Shown: positions 1 to 13,466, counted from the stretch's first letter. The stretch is DNA of 17,354 nucleotides from Pseudomonadota bacterium (GCA_023386155.1 JAEWKH010000031.1:1-17354); one strand, 5' to 3'. Notes: a model not told the origin generated them from the letters alone. Translations and numbers: made by a program.

Positions 1-164
1 TCGTCCATCTGCCGGAGGGCACGGAAATGGTGATGCCGGGCGACAACATCGCCATGGAAGTGCACCTGATCGTGCCGATCGCCATGGAAGAGAAGCTGCG
101 CTTCGCCATCCGTGAAGGCGGGCGCACGGTGGGCGCCGGAGTGGTCGCTTCGATTATTGAATAG
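1..164 (+). CDS. tuf: Elongation factor Tu, C-terminal fragment (5' part outside window)
   Basis: EF-Tu carries aminoacyl-tRNA to the ribosome as a GTP complex in the cytoplasm. Only the last 53 codons are visible; the reading frame begins at base 3 and ends with TAG at 162-164. The visible part is the end of beta-barrel domain 3, with the family signature LPEGTEMVMPGDN, then IAMEEKLRFAIREGG and the end RTVGAGVVASIIE. The family usually ends in RTVGAGVV plus a few variable residues, so the C-terminus is intact. A strong terminator follows 112 bases downstream, so this gene ends its own transcript before tRNA-Trp. A second tuf gene starts at 17231 in the same orientation. Whether the two copies are identical cannot be seen, because the window shows the C-terminal part of one and the N-terminal part of the other. 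Confidence 0.97.
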   Translation, partial: VHLPEGTEMVMPGDNIAMEVHLIVPIAMEEKLRFAIREGGRTVGAGVVASIIE

Positions 165-219
165 TCGAAGCGAAACTCCGCAAGCGCCCACCCATCTCAA
201 AACCCAGGTGCGGTGAGGA

Positions 220-234
220 GAGTAAATATTACTC
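220..234. repeat. Small AT-rich inverted repeat after tuf
   Basis: GAGTAA (220-225) and TTACTC (229-234) are perfect inverted copies around the three bases ATA. It lies between the tuf stop codon and the terminator. A weak 3'-UTR hairpin is the simplest reading; no protein-binding role can be shown. Confidence 0.35.
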
Positions 235-275
235 GATGATGCTTGCTGTAAGAACGGGGAGAAGGAAAACAGATT

Positions 276-310
276 AGCCGCGGCGAACCTTCGCCGCGGC
301 TTTTTGCTTT
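276..310 (+). terminator. Rho-independent terminator of the upstream tuf gene
   Basis: A perfect 11-bp GC-rich stem pairs AGCCGCGGCGA (276-286) with TCGCCGCGGCT (291-301) around the loop ACCT. It is followed directly by a T-rich run (302-310, TTTTGCTTT). This is a classic intrinsic terminator. The downstream arm and T-tract closely resemble those of the rplA terminator at 2985-3019. Confidence 0.9.
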
Positions 311-311
311 T

Positions 312-448
312 CTGCTCCCTCTCCCGCAGGAGGAGAGGGAGGATAGCCTGGCCGGCGGACAAGGTAATCCTGCCTGGCCCGAACGGAGCGCGTTTGTTGC
401 CTGACTCCCGCATGAGGACAGGAGCGGGACCCGGCTTTTTGCGCTCCG
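312..448. repeat. Intergenic inverted repeats between tuf and tRNA-Trp
   Basis: Two back-to-back palindromic units fill the gap after the terminator. The first has a perfect 10-bp stem, CTCCCTCTCC (315-324) with GGAGAGGGAG (332-341), around a 7-base loop. The second pairs CGGAGCGC (384-391) with GCGCTCCG (441-448) and encloses an inner stem TCCCGC (406-411) with GCGGGA (424-429). The 'CCCTCTCCCGC...GAGAGGG' pattern is like dispersed intergenic repeats of proteobacteria. That these are dispersed copies is inferred, because only one copy is present here. The rest of 165-502 holds a terminator and a candidate tRNA promoter but no credible gene. Confidence 0.5.
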
Positions 449-462
449 GGCAATAAAGGGAG

Positions 463-491
463 ATGACGCGGGGGATTTGGCCGGATATAGA
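463..491 (+). promoter_or_regulatory. Candidate promoter for tRNA-Trp (and possibly secE-nusG)
   Basis: ATGACG (463-468) and TATAGA (486-491) each match four of six bases of the sigma-70 -35 and -10 consensus and are separated by exactly 17 bases. Transcription would start around 498-500, a few bases before the tRNA at 503, as expected for a tRNA promoter. The spacing and position support it; the individual boxes are only moderate. Confidence 0.45.
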
Positions 492-502
492 AGCGGCCGC
501 GT

Positions 503-578
503 AGGAGTGTAGCTCAATTGGTAGAGCACCGGTCTCCAAAACCGGGGGTTGGGAGTTCGAGCCTCTCCACTCCTGCCA
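503..578 (+). tRNA. trpT: tRNA-Trp (anticodon CCA)
   Basis: The full cloverleaf can be folded by eye. The acceptor stem AGGAGTG (503-509) pairs perfectly with CACTCCT (568-574). The anticodon stem CCGGT/ACCGG (529-533 and 541-545) holds the loop CTCCAAA, with anticodon CCA at 536-538, which reads UGG. The T-loop contains TTCGAGC, the discriminator base is G575, and the 3' CCA (576-578) is encoded. Total length is 76. It lies between tuf and secE. A tRNA-Trp next to secE-nusG is common in alphaproteobacteria. Confidence 0.97.
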
Positions 579-580
579 TT

Positions 581-640
581 CCGGCCTGAAAAGCCGGGTT
601 CCAACCCCGAAAACTGCCGGTTTGGGGCCTGAGCCAGGCC
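581..640. other. Short hairpins downstream of tRNA-Trp
   Basis: CCGGC (581-585) pairs with GCCGG (593-597), three bases after the tRNA 3' end. GGCCTG (626-631) pairs with CAGGCC (635-640). Neither has a T-run, so they do not look like terminators and transcription may continue into secE. They may take part in tRNA 3' processing. The rest of 641-808 shows no convincing promoter or gene. Confidence 0.3.
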
Positions 641-808
641 GGGTGGCCCGATTTGCCGCCTTGATTTTACCGGCCCGGCGCAGTACCTACACGCGCTCGC
701 CTGCGGCCCGGTAACGGACTTCCGCAGCGATCTTGATCCCAAAAGGAACCGCTGTGGCCGGTCCATCCTTCGCGGTTGGGCCCCGATCAGCATTGTCTTG
801 AGAGCACG

Positions 809-1000
809 ATGGTCAGTCCGTTCAAGTTTTTACAGGAAGTCCGCACGGAGACCGAAAAGGTCACCTGGCCGACGCGGCGTGAAACGCTGATCACCACCCT
901 GATGGTGTTCGTGCTGGTGCTGGTCATGGCGATCTTCTTCCTGGTCGCCGATCAGCTGATCCGCTTCGGCGTCACCATGATCCTCGGCATCGGCAGCTAA
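809..1000 (+). CDS. secE: Preprotein translocase subunit SecE
   Basis: SecE is the essential small clamp subunit of the SecYEG inner-membrane protein-export channel. The product is 63 residues, the single-span form usual in alphaproteobacteria rather than the three-span form of enterics. It has a short cytoplasmic amphipathic helix (about residues 4-15), the family motif KVTWPTRRE (17-25), and one hydrophobic segment (about 31-52, rich in V, L, F and M). The ATG at 809 was chosen because the protein then begins MVSPFKFLQEV, as in relatives. The frame extends upstream to an ATG at 776, but those 11 residues do not look like SecE. The gene ends 11 bases before nusG, an operon pairing conserved across bacteria. 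Confidence 0.95.
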   Translation: MVSPFKFLQEVRTETEKVTWPTRRETLITTLMVFVLVLVMAIFFLVADQLIRFGVTMILGIGS

Positions 1001-1011
1001 GACGGTAATCC

Positions 1012-1572
1012 ATGAACTCGCACACGCCCTCGCCATCCGCCCGTCCGAAGCGCTGGTACATCGTCCACGCTTACTCGAACTTCGAGAAGAAGGTTCAGGA
1101 ATCGATCAAGGATCAGGCCAAGCAGCGCGGGCTCGAAGACCACTTCGAGCAGGTGCTGGTGCCGACCGAGAAGGTCACCGAGGTGCGGCGCGGCCGCAAG
1201 GTCGATTCCGAGCGCAAGTTTTTCCCGGGCTACGTCCTGGTGAAGATGGACCTCACCGACGAGGTGTTCCATCTCATCAAGAACACCCCGAAGGTCACCG
1301 GCTTCCTCGGCGCCGCCGACAAGCCGATGCCGATTTCCGACGCGGAAGCCGACCGCATCCTGCATCAGGTGCAGGAAGGCATCGAGCGGCCGAAGCCGTC
1401 GGTCTCGTTCGAGGTCGGCGAGCAGGTGCGCGTGTCGGACGGCCCGTTCGCGTCGTTCAACGGCGTGGTCGAGGAGGTCGACGAGGGCCGCTCGCGCGTC
1501 AAGGTCGCGGTGTCGATCTTCGGCCGCGCCACTCCCGTCGAACTGGAGTTCAGTCAGGTCGAGAAGGTTTAA
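1012..1572 (+). CDS. nusG: Transcription termination/antitermination factor NusG
   Basis: NusG binds the RNA polymerase clamp, suppresses pausing and links the polymerase to Rho or to ribosomal protein S10. The 186-residue product has the two expected domains. The NGN domain (about 13-110) includes RWYIVHAYSNFEKKV and the conserved FFPGYVLVKM segment. The C-terminal KOW domain (about 130-186) includes VRVSDGPFASFNGVVEEVD and ends FGRATPVELEFSQVEKV. The first dozen residues are variable and polar. The start at 1012 gives the usual family length; its ribosome binding site is weak. It lies 11 bases after secE, so translation is probably coupled. No terminator with a T-run follows, so some transcription may run on into rplK through the repeat-filled gap. 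Confidence 0.97.
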   Translation: MNSHTPSPSARPKRWYIVHAYSNFEKKVQESIKDQAKQRGLEDHFEQVLVPTEKVTEVRRGRKVDSERKFFPGYVLVKMDLTDEVFHLIKNTPKVTGFLGAADKPMPISDAEADRILHQVQEGIERPKPSVSFEVGEQVRVSDGPFASFNGVVEEVDEGRSRVKVAVSIFGRATPVELEFSQVEKV

Positions 1573-1584
1573 GAGCTACTCTGC

Positions 1585-1710
1585 TGTCATGGCCGGGCAT
1601 AGCCAGTCGAAGACGGGCGTAAACGCCCTGGTGTCCGGTCATCCCGATCAAGGGCGCACAGATCGTGCCCTCCCAAGCGAGATGCCCGGGACAAAAACCC
1701 GGGTATGACG
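1585..1710. repeat. Structured intergenic repeat (REP/BIME-like) between nusG and rplK
   Basis: Two palindromic units lie in opposite sense. The left unit pairs ATGGCCGGGCAT (1589-1600) with GTGTCCGGTCAT (1631-1642), allowing G-U pairs, around an inner perfect stem GGGCGT/ACGCCC (1615-1620, 1623-1628). The right unit pairs ATGCCCGGG (1682-1690) with CCCGGGTAT (1698-1706) around a 7-base loop. The outer ends TGTCAT (1585-1590) and ATGACG (1705-1710) are near-complementary, as in a composite bacterial interspersed mosaic element. The pattern closely resembles repeats I know to be scattered between genes of Bradyrhizobium relatives. Dispersal cannot be shown from one copy. Confidence 0.65.
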
Positions 1711-1723
1711 GTGGAGAAAGAGA

Positions 1724-1738
1724 CCCGGCCTCGCCGGG
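1724..1738. other. GC hairpin in the nusG-rplK gap
   Basis: CCCGGC (1724-1729) and GCCGGG (1733-1738) form a perfect 6-bp stem with a 3-base loop. There is no T-run, so it is not an intrinsic terminator. It may be a flank of the adjoining repeat or part of the rplK leader. Confidence 0.3.
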
Positions 1739-1793
1739 GGAGACGTGGGAGGAGAGGGCGGCCGCCAGCCGCCTGACACCGCACCACGAAGTC

Positions 1794-1823
1794 GATGCCG
1801 GAATGGTCCGGCATCAGATGGAG
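1794..1823 (+). promoter_or_regulatory. Hairpin and ribosome binding site before rplK; candidate L1 autoregulatory site
   Basis: A perfect 9-bp stem GATGCCGGA (1794-1802) with TCCGGCATC (1807-1815), loop ATGG, stands five bases before the GGAG ribosome binding site (1820-1823) of rplK. In E. coli and other bacteria, ribosomal protein L1 represses the rplKA message by binding its leader near the L11 start. The position fits such a site, but I cannot confirm the L1 recognition features, so the role is inferred. Confidence 0.4.
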
Positions 1824-1830
1824 AAAACAG

Positions 1831-2259
1831 ATGGCAAAGAAGATTACGGGCTTCTTGAAATTGCAGGTGCCCGCGGGCGCTGCAAACCCGGCCCCGCCGA
1901 TCGGCCCAGCGCTCGGTCAGCGTGGTCTCAACATCATGGAGTTCTGCAAGGCGTTCAACGCGCAGACCCAGAAGATGGAAAAGAATACGCCGATCCCGGT
2001 GGTCATCACCACCTATCAGGATCGGTCTTTCACCTTTGAGCTGAAGACCCCGCCGGTGTCCTTCTTCATCAAGAAGGCGGCGAAGCTCGAGAGCGGCTCC
2101 AAGGCTCCGGGCCGCGATTTCGCCGGCGCGATCAACAAGGCGCAGGTCAAGGAAATCGCCGAGCAGAAGATGAAGGATCTCAACTGCGAGACGATCGAAG
2201 CCGCCATGAAGATGGTCGAAGGTTCGGCCCGCTCCATGGGCATCCAGGTGAAGGAGTAA
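1831..2259 (+). CDS. rplK: 50S ribosomal protein L11
   Basis: L11 binds the GTPase-associated region of 23S rRNA at the base of the factor-binding stalk. It modulates EF-G and is required for RelA activation. The 142-residue product matches the family length. The N-terminal domain (1-72) carries the proline-rich loop PAPPIGPALGQ (20-30) known from thiostrepton work. The C-terminal RNA-binding domain (about 75-142) includes GRDFAGAINKAQVKEIAEQK. The ATG at 1831 follows a GGAG box by seven bases. An upstream in-frame ATG at 1795 would add 12 residues unlike L11 and lies inside a hairpin. The stop codon adjoins the ribosome binding site of rplA. Confidence 0.98.
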   Translation: MAKKITGFLKLQVPAGAANPAPPIGPALGQRGLNIMEFCKAFNAQTQKMEKNTPIPVVITTYQDRSFTFELKTPPVSFFIKKAAKLESGSKAPGRDFAGAINKAQVKEIAEQKMKDLNCETIEAAMKMVEGSARSMGIQVKE

Positions 2260-2265
2260 CGGATC

Positions 2266-2964
2266 ATGGCTCAGGCAAAGCGCATGAAGGCGATCCGTGA
2301 CGGCATCGATCCGGCCAAATCCTATACGCTCGACGAGGCGATCAAGCTGGTGAAGGCTCGCGCCAAGGCGAAGTTCGACGAGACCATCGAGATCGCGATG
2401 AATCTCGGCGTCGACCCCAAGCATGCGGACCAGATGGTGCGCGGCGTGGTCAGCCTGCCGAACGGCACCGGCCGCACCGTGCGCGTTGGCGTGTTCGCGC
2501 GCGGCGCGAAGGCGGACGAGGCGAAGGCCGCCGGCGCCGACGTGGTCGGCGCGGAGGACCTGTTCGAGATCGTCAACGGCGGCAAGGTCGACTTCGATCG
2601 TTGCATCGCCACCCCGGACATGATGCCGCTGGTCGGCCGTCTCGGTAAGGTGCTCGGCCCGCGCGGCATGATGCCGAACCCGAAGGTCGGCACCGTGACC
2701 ATGGACGTCACCAGCGCCGTCAAGGGCGCCAAGGGCGGCTCGGTCGAGTTCCGCGTCGAGAAGGCCGGCATCATCCAGGCCGGCGTCGGCAAGGCCTCGT
2801 TCTCCGAGGACAAGCTGGTTGAGAACATCCGCGCGTTCGCCGATGCGGTGCAGAAGGCGAAACCGGCGGGTGCCAAGGGCACCTACATCAACCGGGTTGC
2901 GGTCTCATCGACCATGGGTCCGGGCGTGAAGGTCGAACCGTCGACGCTGTTCGTCGCCGGCTGA
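2266..2964 (+). CDS. rplA: 50S ribosomal protein L1
   Basis: L1 forms the mobile L1 stalk on 23S rRNA, which helps release deacylated tRNA from the E site. In many bacteria it also represses its own operon. The 232-residue product has the family length. Recognisable segments are the N-terminal helix with SYTLDEAIKLVKARAKAKFD, the PNGTGRTVRVGVFARG strand region, and LGRVLGPRGMMPNPKVGTVT-type sequence (here LGKVLGPRGMMPNPKVGTVT). The end is INRVAVSSTMGPGVKVE. The ribosome binding site AAGGAG (2251-2256) overlaps the end of rplK, and only six bases separate the genes, so their translation is probably coupled. A strong terminator follows 20 bases after the stop. Confidence 0.98.
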   Translation: MAQAKRMKAIRDGIDPAKSYTLDEAIKLVKARAKAKFDETIEIAMNLGVDPKHADQMVRGVVSLPNGTGRTVRVGVFARGAKADEAKAAGADVVGAEDLFEIVNGGKVDFDRCIATPDMMPLVGRLGKVLGPRGMMPNPKVGTVTMDVTSAVKGAKGGSVEFRVEKAGIIQAGVGKASFSEDKLVENIRAFADAVQKAKPAGAKGTYINRVAVSSTMGPGVKVEPSTLFVAG

Positions 2965-2984
2965 TCAGATCGGCTGCAGGGATC

Positions 2985-3019
2985 AAGGCCGCGGCCTTAT
3001 GGCCGCGGCTTTTTCTTTT
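2985..3019 (+). terminator. Rho-independent terminator of the rplKA operon
   Basis: A perfect 9-bp stem GCCGCGGCC (2988-2996) with GGCCGCGGC (3001-3009), loop TTAT, is extended by AAG/TTT pairing. It is followed by TTTTTCTTTT (3010-3019). This separates rplKA transcription from the rplJL-rpoBC unit. Confidence 0.92.
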
Positions 3020-3120
3020 GTTTTCAAATCATTGGCCGCGTATCTGAAGGTTATGTATCAGGTGAGGTTGGCCCGGGTCGGCCGCCATCGGCGGCGAGCC
3101 GGCGAAGGATGGAGCCTGGT

Positions 3121-3153
3121 CCGCGCAAAGCGGTTTTTCCTTTTCTGGAAAAA
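3121..3153 (+). other. Double hairpin in the rplA-rplJ gap
   Basis: CCGC/GCGG (3121-3124, 3130-3133) is followed directly by a second stem TTTTTCC (3134-3140) with GGAAAAA (3147-3153). The first hairpin plus the T-run could act as a weak terminator, and the AT-rich second stem sits just upstream of the candidate rplJ promoter. The function is unknown. Elsewhere in 3020-3174 I see no gene or clear signal. Confidence 0.3.
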
Positions 3154-3175
3154 GGGCTTGTTACGCAAAAAGGCC

Positions 3176-3204
3176 TTGGCAAACCCGCCCGAAGCGACTA
3201 GATC
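3176..3204 (+). promoter_or_regulatory. Candidate promoter for rplJL-rpoBC
   Basis: TTGGCA (3176-3181) and TAGATC (3199-3204) are spaced by 17 bases, with a C before the -35 box as is common in alphaproteobacterial promoters. The -35 box matches the consensus at five of six positions; the -10 box is weak. It lies downstream of the rplA terminator and would give a leader of about 440 bases before rplJ. A promoter somewhere in 3020-3400 is expected from the terminator; this exact site is the best candidate I found. Confidence 0.4.
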
Positions 3205-3414
3205 ACCGGCCTTGGGCGTGCCGGCCCGTGTCGGCATGCTTTTGCGCGTCCCTCAAATCATGGTGGTCTGAACCCGTCTTTTGGACATCCGAACGGATAT
3301 CTCTGAAAGGCGAGCAAGGGCTGTCTTTATTCGGGACGTGACGACCTGTCCAAGACTGCCGGTGCCGAGGCCGTTCGCGGCTGACGCTTAATCCCTTTCG
3401 GGGGGCCAGCACAG

Positions 3415-3654
3415 ATGGGGATGAGACCCGAGTTTGCGTCCTGGCGACAGGGCGCCAATAGGGTTCGAACCTCGGATACCCGCATGCGGAGGTTCCGCAT
3501 AAGGGGGGCAGGATATGGGACAAGGCCGATCGGCCGAGTCCGAAATGTCGTCCTGCCCAGGCGTGTGATGAAGCGCGCACGGATCGAGCGGGACGGCTGG
3601 TGTAACCCGGCGGCTCCCGATCTTCGTGGGGCTGTCAAACCGAAAGAGCTTGCT
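3415..3654 (+). promoter_or_regulatory. Structured mRNA leader of rplJ; candidate L10-binding leader
   Basis: The stretch before the rplJ start is dense in RNA structure. A hairpin pairs ATGCGGA (3484-3490) with TCCGCAT (3494-3500). A long irregular arm pairs GGGCAGGA (3506-3513) with TCCTGCCC (3551-3558), then GGAC (3518-3521) with GTCC (3538-3541), then GGCC/GGCC (3524-3527, 3532-3535), with internal loops between. A later stem pairs CGGGA (3589-3593) with TCCCG (3615-3619). In E. coli and Bacillus, the L10-L7/L12 complex represses its operon by binding a leader arm of this irregular, kink-turn-like kind. Assignment to that class is inferred from position and shape. The preceding stretch 3205-3414 shows only short hairpins and no gene. 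Confidence 0.55.
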
Positions 3655-4176
3655 GTGGATCGAGCGGCAAAACAGGACGCCATCAGCGAACTGAAAGGGG
3701 TTTTCTCGACCTCTCAGGTCGTCGTGGTGGCCCACTACAGCGGCCTGACCGTGTCCCAGATGCAGACGCTGCGCAAGCAGATGTCCAAGGCTGGCGGCAA
3801 GGTCAAAGTCGCAAAGAACCGTCTCGCCAAGATCGCTCTTGAAGGCACCGACGCTGCCTCCATCGCGCCCCTGCTGAAGGGGCCGACCGTGATCGCTTAC
3901 TCCGCTAACGATCCGGTGTCAGCGCCGAAAGTCGCCGTCGATTTCGCCAAGGCGAACGAAAAGTTCGTCATTCTCGGCGGATCGATGGGCAAAACCTCGC
4001 TCGACCTGAACGGTGTGAAGTCTCTGGCTTCTCTGCCGTCTCTCGACGAGCTGCGTGCCAAGCTCGTGGGCCTTATCCAGGCGCCCGCGACCAAGCTGGC
4101 CCAGCTCGCCAACGCCCCTGCGGCGAAGGTCGCGCGCGTGGTTTCGGCTTACGCCTCCAAAGACAATGCGGCGTGA
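3655..4176 (+). CDS. rplJ: 50S ribosomal protein L10
   Basis: L10 anchors the L7/L12 dimers to the 23S rRNA to build the factor-binding stalk. In many bacteria it represses its own operon through the leader. The 173-residue product starts at a GTG, giving VDRAAKQDAISELKGVF. This matches relatives, which begin at the same point, and AAAGAG (3643-3648) lies six bases upstream. The frame stays open to an ATG at 3415, but that extension runs through the structured leader and is unlike L10. The conserved VVVAHYSGLTVSQMQTLRKQM, VAKNRLAKIALEGT and KFVILGGSMG segments make up the rRNA-binding domain (1-about 130). The C-terminal helix that binds L7/L12 follows. rplL begins 44 bases later. Confidence 0.96.
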   Translation: MDRAAKQDAISELKGVFSTSQVVVVAHYSGLTVSQMQTLRKQMSKAGGKVKVAKNRLAKIALEGTDAASIAPLLKGPTVIAYSANDPVSAPKVAVDFAKANEKFVILGGSMGKTSLDLNGVKSLASLPSLDELRAKLVGLIQAPATKLAQLANAPAAKVARVVSAYASKDNAA

Positions 4177-4220
4177 CGCTCTCCCTCAATCGAATGGTTC
4201 GAACCTAAGGAAAGAAGACA

Positions 4221-4598
4221 ATGGCTGACTTGCAGAAGATCGTCGACGAGCTGTCCACGCTCACCGTGATGGAAGCGGCGGACCTCGCCAAGATGCTCGA
4301 AGAGAAGTGGGGCGTTTCCGCTGCGGCCGCCGTCGCGGTTGCCGCCGCGCCGGGCGCCGGTGGTGGCGCTGCTGCCGCGGAAGAGAAGACCGAGTTCACT
4401 GTCGTTCTGGCCTCGGCCGGCGACAAGAAGATCGAAGTCATCAAGGAGGTCCGCGCGCTCACCGGCCTCGGCCTCAAGGAAGCGAAGGATCTCGTTGAAG
4501 GCGCGCCGAAGACCGTCAAGGAAGGCGTGCCGAAGGACGAAGCCAACAAGATCAAGCAGACCCTCGAAAAGGTCGGCGCGAAGGTTGAGCTCAAGTAA
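4221..4598 (+). CDS. rplL: 50S ribosomal protein L7/L12
   Basis: L7/L12 is the multi-copy stalk protein that recruits EF-G, EF-Tu, IF2 and release factors and stimulates their GTPase activity. The product has 125 residues, close to the usual 120-126. The N-terminal dimerisation domain (1-about 33) reads MADLQKIVDELSTLTVMEAA onward. The flexible hinge (about 34-53) is made mostly of Ala, Gly and Val. The C-terminal factor-binding domain (about 54-125) contains GDKKIEVIKEVRALTGLGLK and EAKDLVEGAPKTVKEGV. AAGGAAAG lies about 7 bases before the ATG. It follows rplJ in the same transcript and is followed by a structured 332-base gap before rpoB. Confidence 0.98.
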   Translation: MADLQKIVDELSTLTVMEAADLAKMLEEKWGVSAAAAVAVAAAPGAGGGAAAAEEKTEFTVVLASAGDKKIEVIKEVRALTGLGLKEAKDLVEGAPKTVKEGVPKDEANKIKQTLEKVGAKVELK

Positions 4599-4621
4599 GA
4601 GCGTCCCTATCTGGTCGTTAT

Positions 4622-4687
4622 GTCCTGGGGCCCTTTGGCCTCAGGACGTTTCGGCCGGGACGCGCAGGACCGGGTCGCTCCGGTCCT
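4622..4687 (+). promoter_or_regulatory. Tandem hairpins between rplL and rpoB; candidate attenuator or RNase III site
   Basis: Hairpin one is an 11-bp stem GTCCTGGGGCC (4622-4632) with GGCCTCAGGAC (4637-4647), one G-U pair and tetraloop CTTT. Hairpin two is a perfect 8-bp stem AGGACCGG (4666-4673) with CCGGTCCT (4680-4687). Neither is followed by a proper T-run. In E. coli the rplL-rpoB gap holds a partial terminator and an RNase III cleavage site that reduce polymerase synthesis relative to stalk protein. A similar role is inferred from position. No convincing rpoB promoter is visible in 4599-4930. Confidence 0.5.
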
Positions 4688-4850
4688 TCTGAGGACTACG
4701 GAAGCCGGCCCGCACCCGCGCGCTGGCTTTCGCCACGGAACAAGAGACCGTGAGCGGCCCCAATCCGGTCACGGAACGATGACAGACGATGGCTCCGGTC
4801 GCTGGACCGCTGAGTCGACACTTGAACCGGGCGAGCCACGCGCTTGTCTT

Positions 4851-4876
4851 AAAAGCCCCGATGGATTGCGGCTTTT
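4851..4876 (+). other. Hairpin upstream of the rpoB start
   Basis: AAAAGCC (4851-4857) pairs with GGCTTTT (4870-4876) around a 12-base loop, about 55 bases before the rpoB ATG. It may be part of the rpoB leader structure. Its purpose cannot be read from the sequence. Confidence 0.3.
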
Positions 4877-4930
4877 GGGAGAATCGCTACCGCTGCCCGA
4901 CGTTCGAACTCTATTTTGAGAGAGAAACGA

Positions 4931-9055
<4,125 letters not shown>

Positions 9056-9065
9056 CAGGATGCGT

Positions 9066-9088
9066 GGCGCGGGCTTCATGCCCGCGCC
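9066..9088 (+). promoter_or_regulatory. Strong hairpin between rpoB and rpoC
   Basis: A perfect 9-bp stem of almost pure GC pairs GGCGCGGGC (9066-9074) with GCCCGCGCC (9080-9088) around the loop TTCAT, 10 bases after the rpoB stop. No T-run follows, so it should not terminate transcription. It could protect the message end, mark a processing site, or keep translation of rpoC independent of rpoB. Confidence 0.5.
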
Positions 9089-9148
9089 GGTTCGCGAGCC
9101 CAATTCAATCGACGGCAGCCGGTCTCATCCGGCGTATCGGAGATCACG

Positions 9149-13384
<4,236 letters not shown>

Positions 13385-13401
13385 GTCACGCGGCACACGA
13401 T

Positions 13402-13418
13402 GTCGGCCATCGGCCGAC
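13402..13418 (+). other. Small hairpin after rpoC
   Basis: GTCGGCC (13402-13408) and GGCCGAC (13412-13418) form a perfect 7-bp stem with loop ATC, just before the main terminator. It may add to termination or protect the 3' end of the message. Confidence 0.4.
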
Positions 13419-13432
13419 TCGAAACGACCCTG

Positions 13433-13466
13433 GAAGGGCCGCCCCCTTGGGCGGCCCTTCTGTTTG
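13433..13466 (+). terminator. Rho-independent terminator after rpoC
   Basis: A perfect 12-bp stem GAAGGGCCGCCC (13433-13444) with GGGCGGCCCTTC (13449-13460), loop CCTT, is followed by TGTTTG. The stem is very strong; the T-tract is short and interrupted, so some readthrough is possible. Confidence 0.8.

Noticed and set aside
197..793. A 198-codon open frame on the minus strand across tRNA-Trp
   Set aside because: It runs antisense through the terminator, the repeat block and the tRNA. The segment opposite the tRNA gives a typical antisense-tRNA translation often misannotated as a protein.
1648..2424. A 258-codon minus-strand frame across the nusG-rplK gap, rplK and the start of rplA
   Set aside because: Most of it is the complement of rplK and rplA codons, and the rest crosses palindromic repeats. 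No family features.
2999..3271. A 90-codon frame after rplA
   Set aside because: It begins inside the rplA terminator, lacks a ribosome binding site, shows no coding-like codon bias and crosses the candidate promoter.
3462..3472. GGTTCGAACCT, which looks like a tRNA T-arm
   Set aside because: No acceptor, D or anticodon stems can be placed around it, so it is neither a tRNA nor an identifiable tRNA fragment or attachment site.
3415..3654. N-terminal extension of rplJ from the ATG at 3415
   Set aside because: It adds 80 residues unlike any L10 and runs through the structured leader. The GTG at 3655 gives the normal length and the family N-terminus.
4631..4642. The 12-mer CCCTTTGGCCTC shared with 13985-13996
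   Set aside because: A 12-base match is expected by chance several times in a window of this size, and the flanks do not match.
4916..4930. Alternative rpoB start at 4916
   Set aside because: It would consume the purine-rich ribosome binding region, and relatives start at the MAQ codon at 4931.
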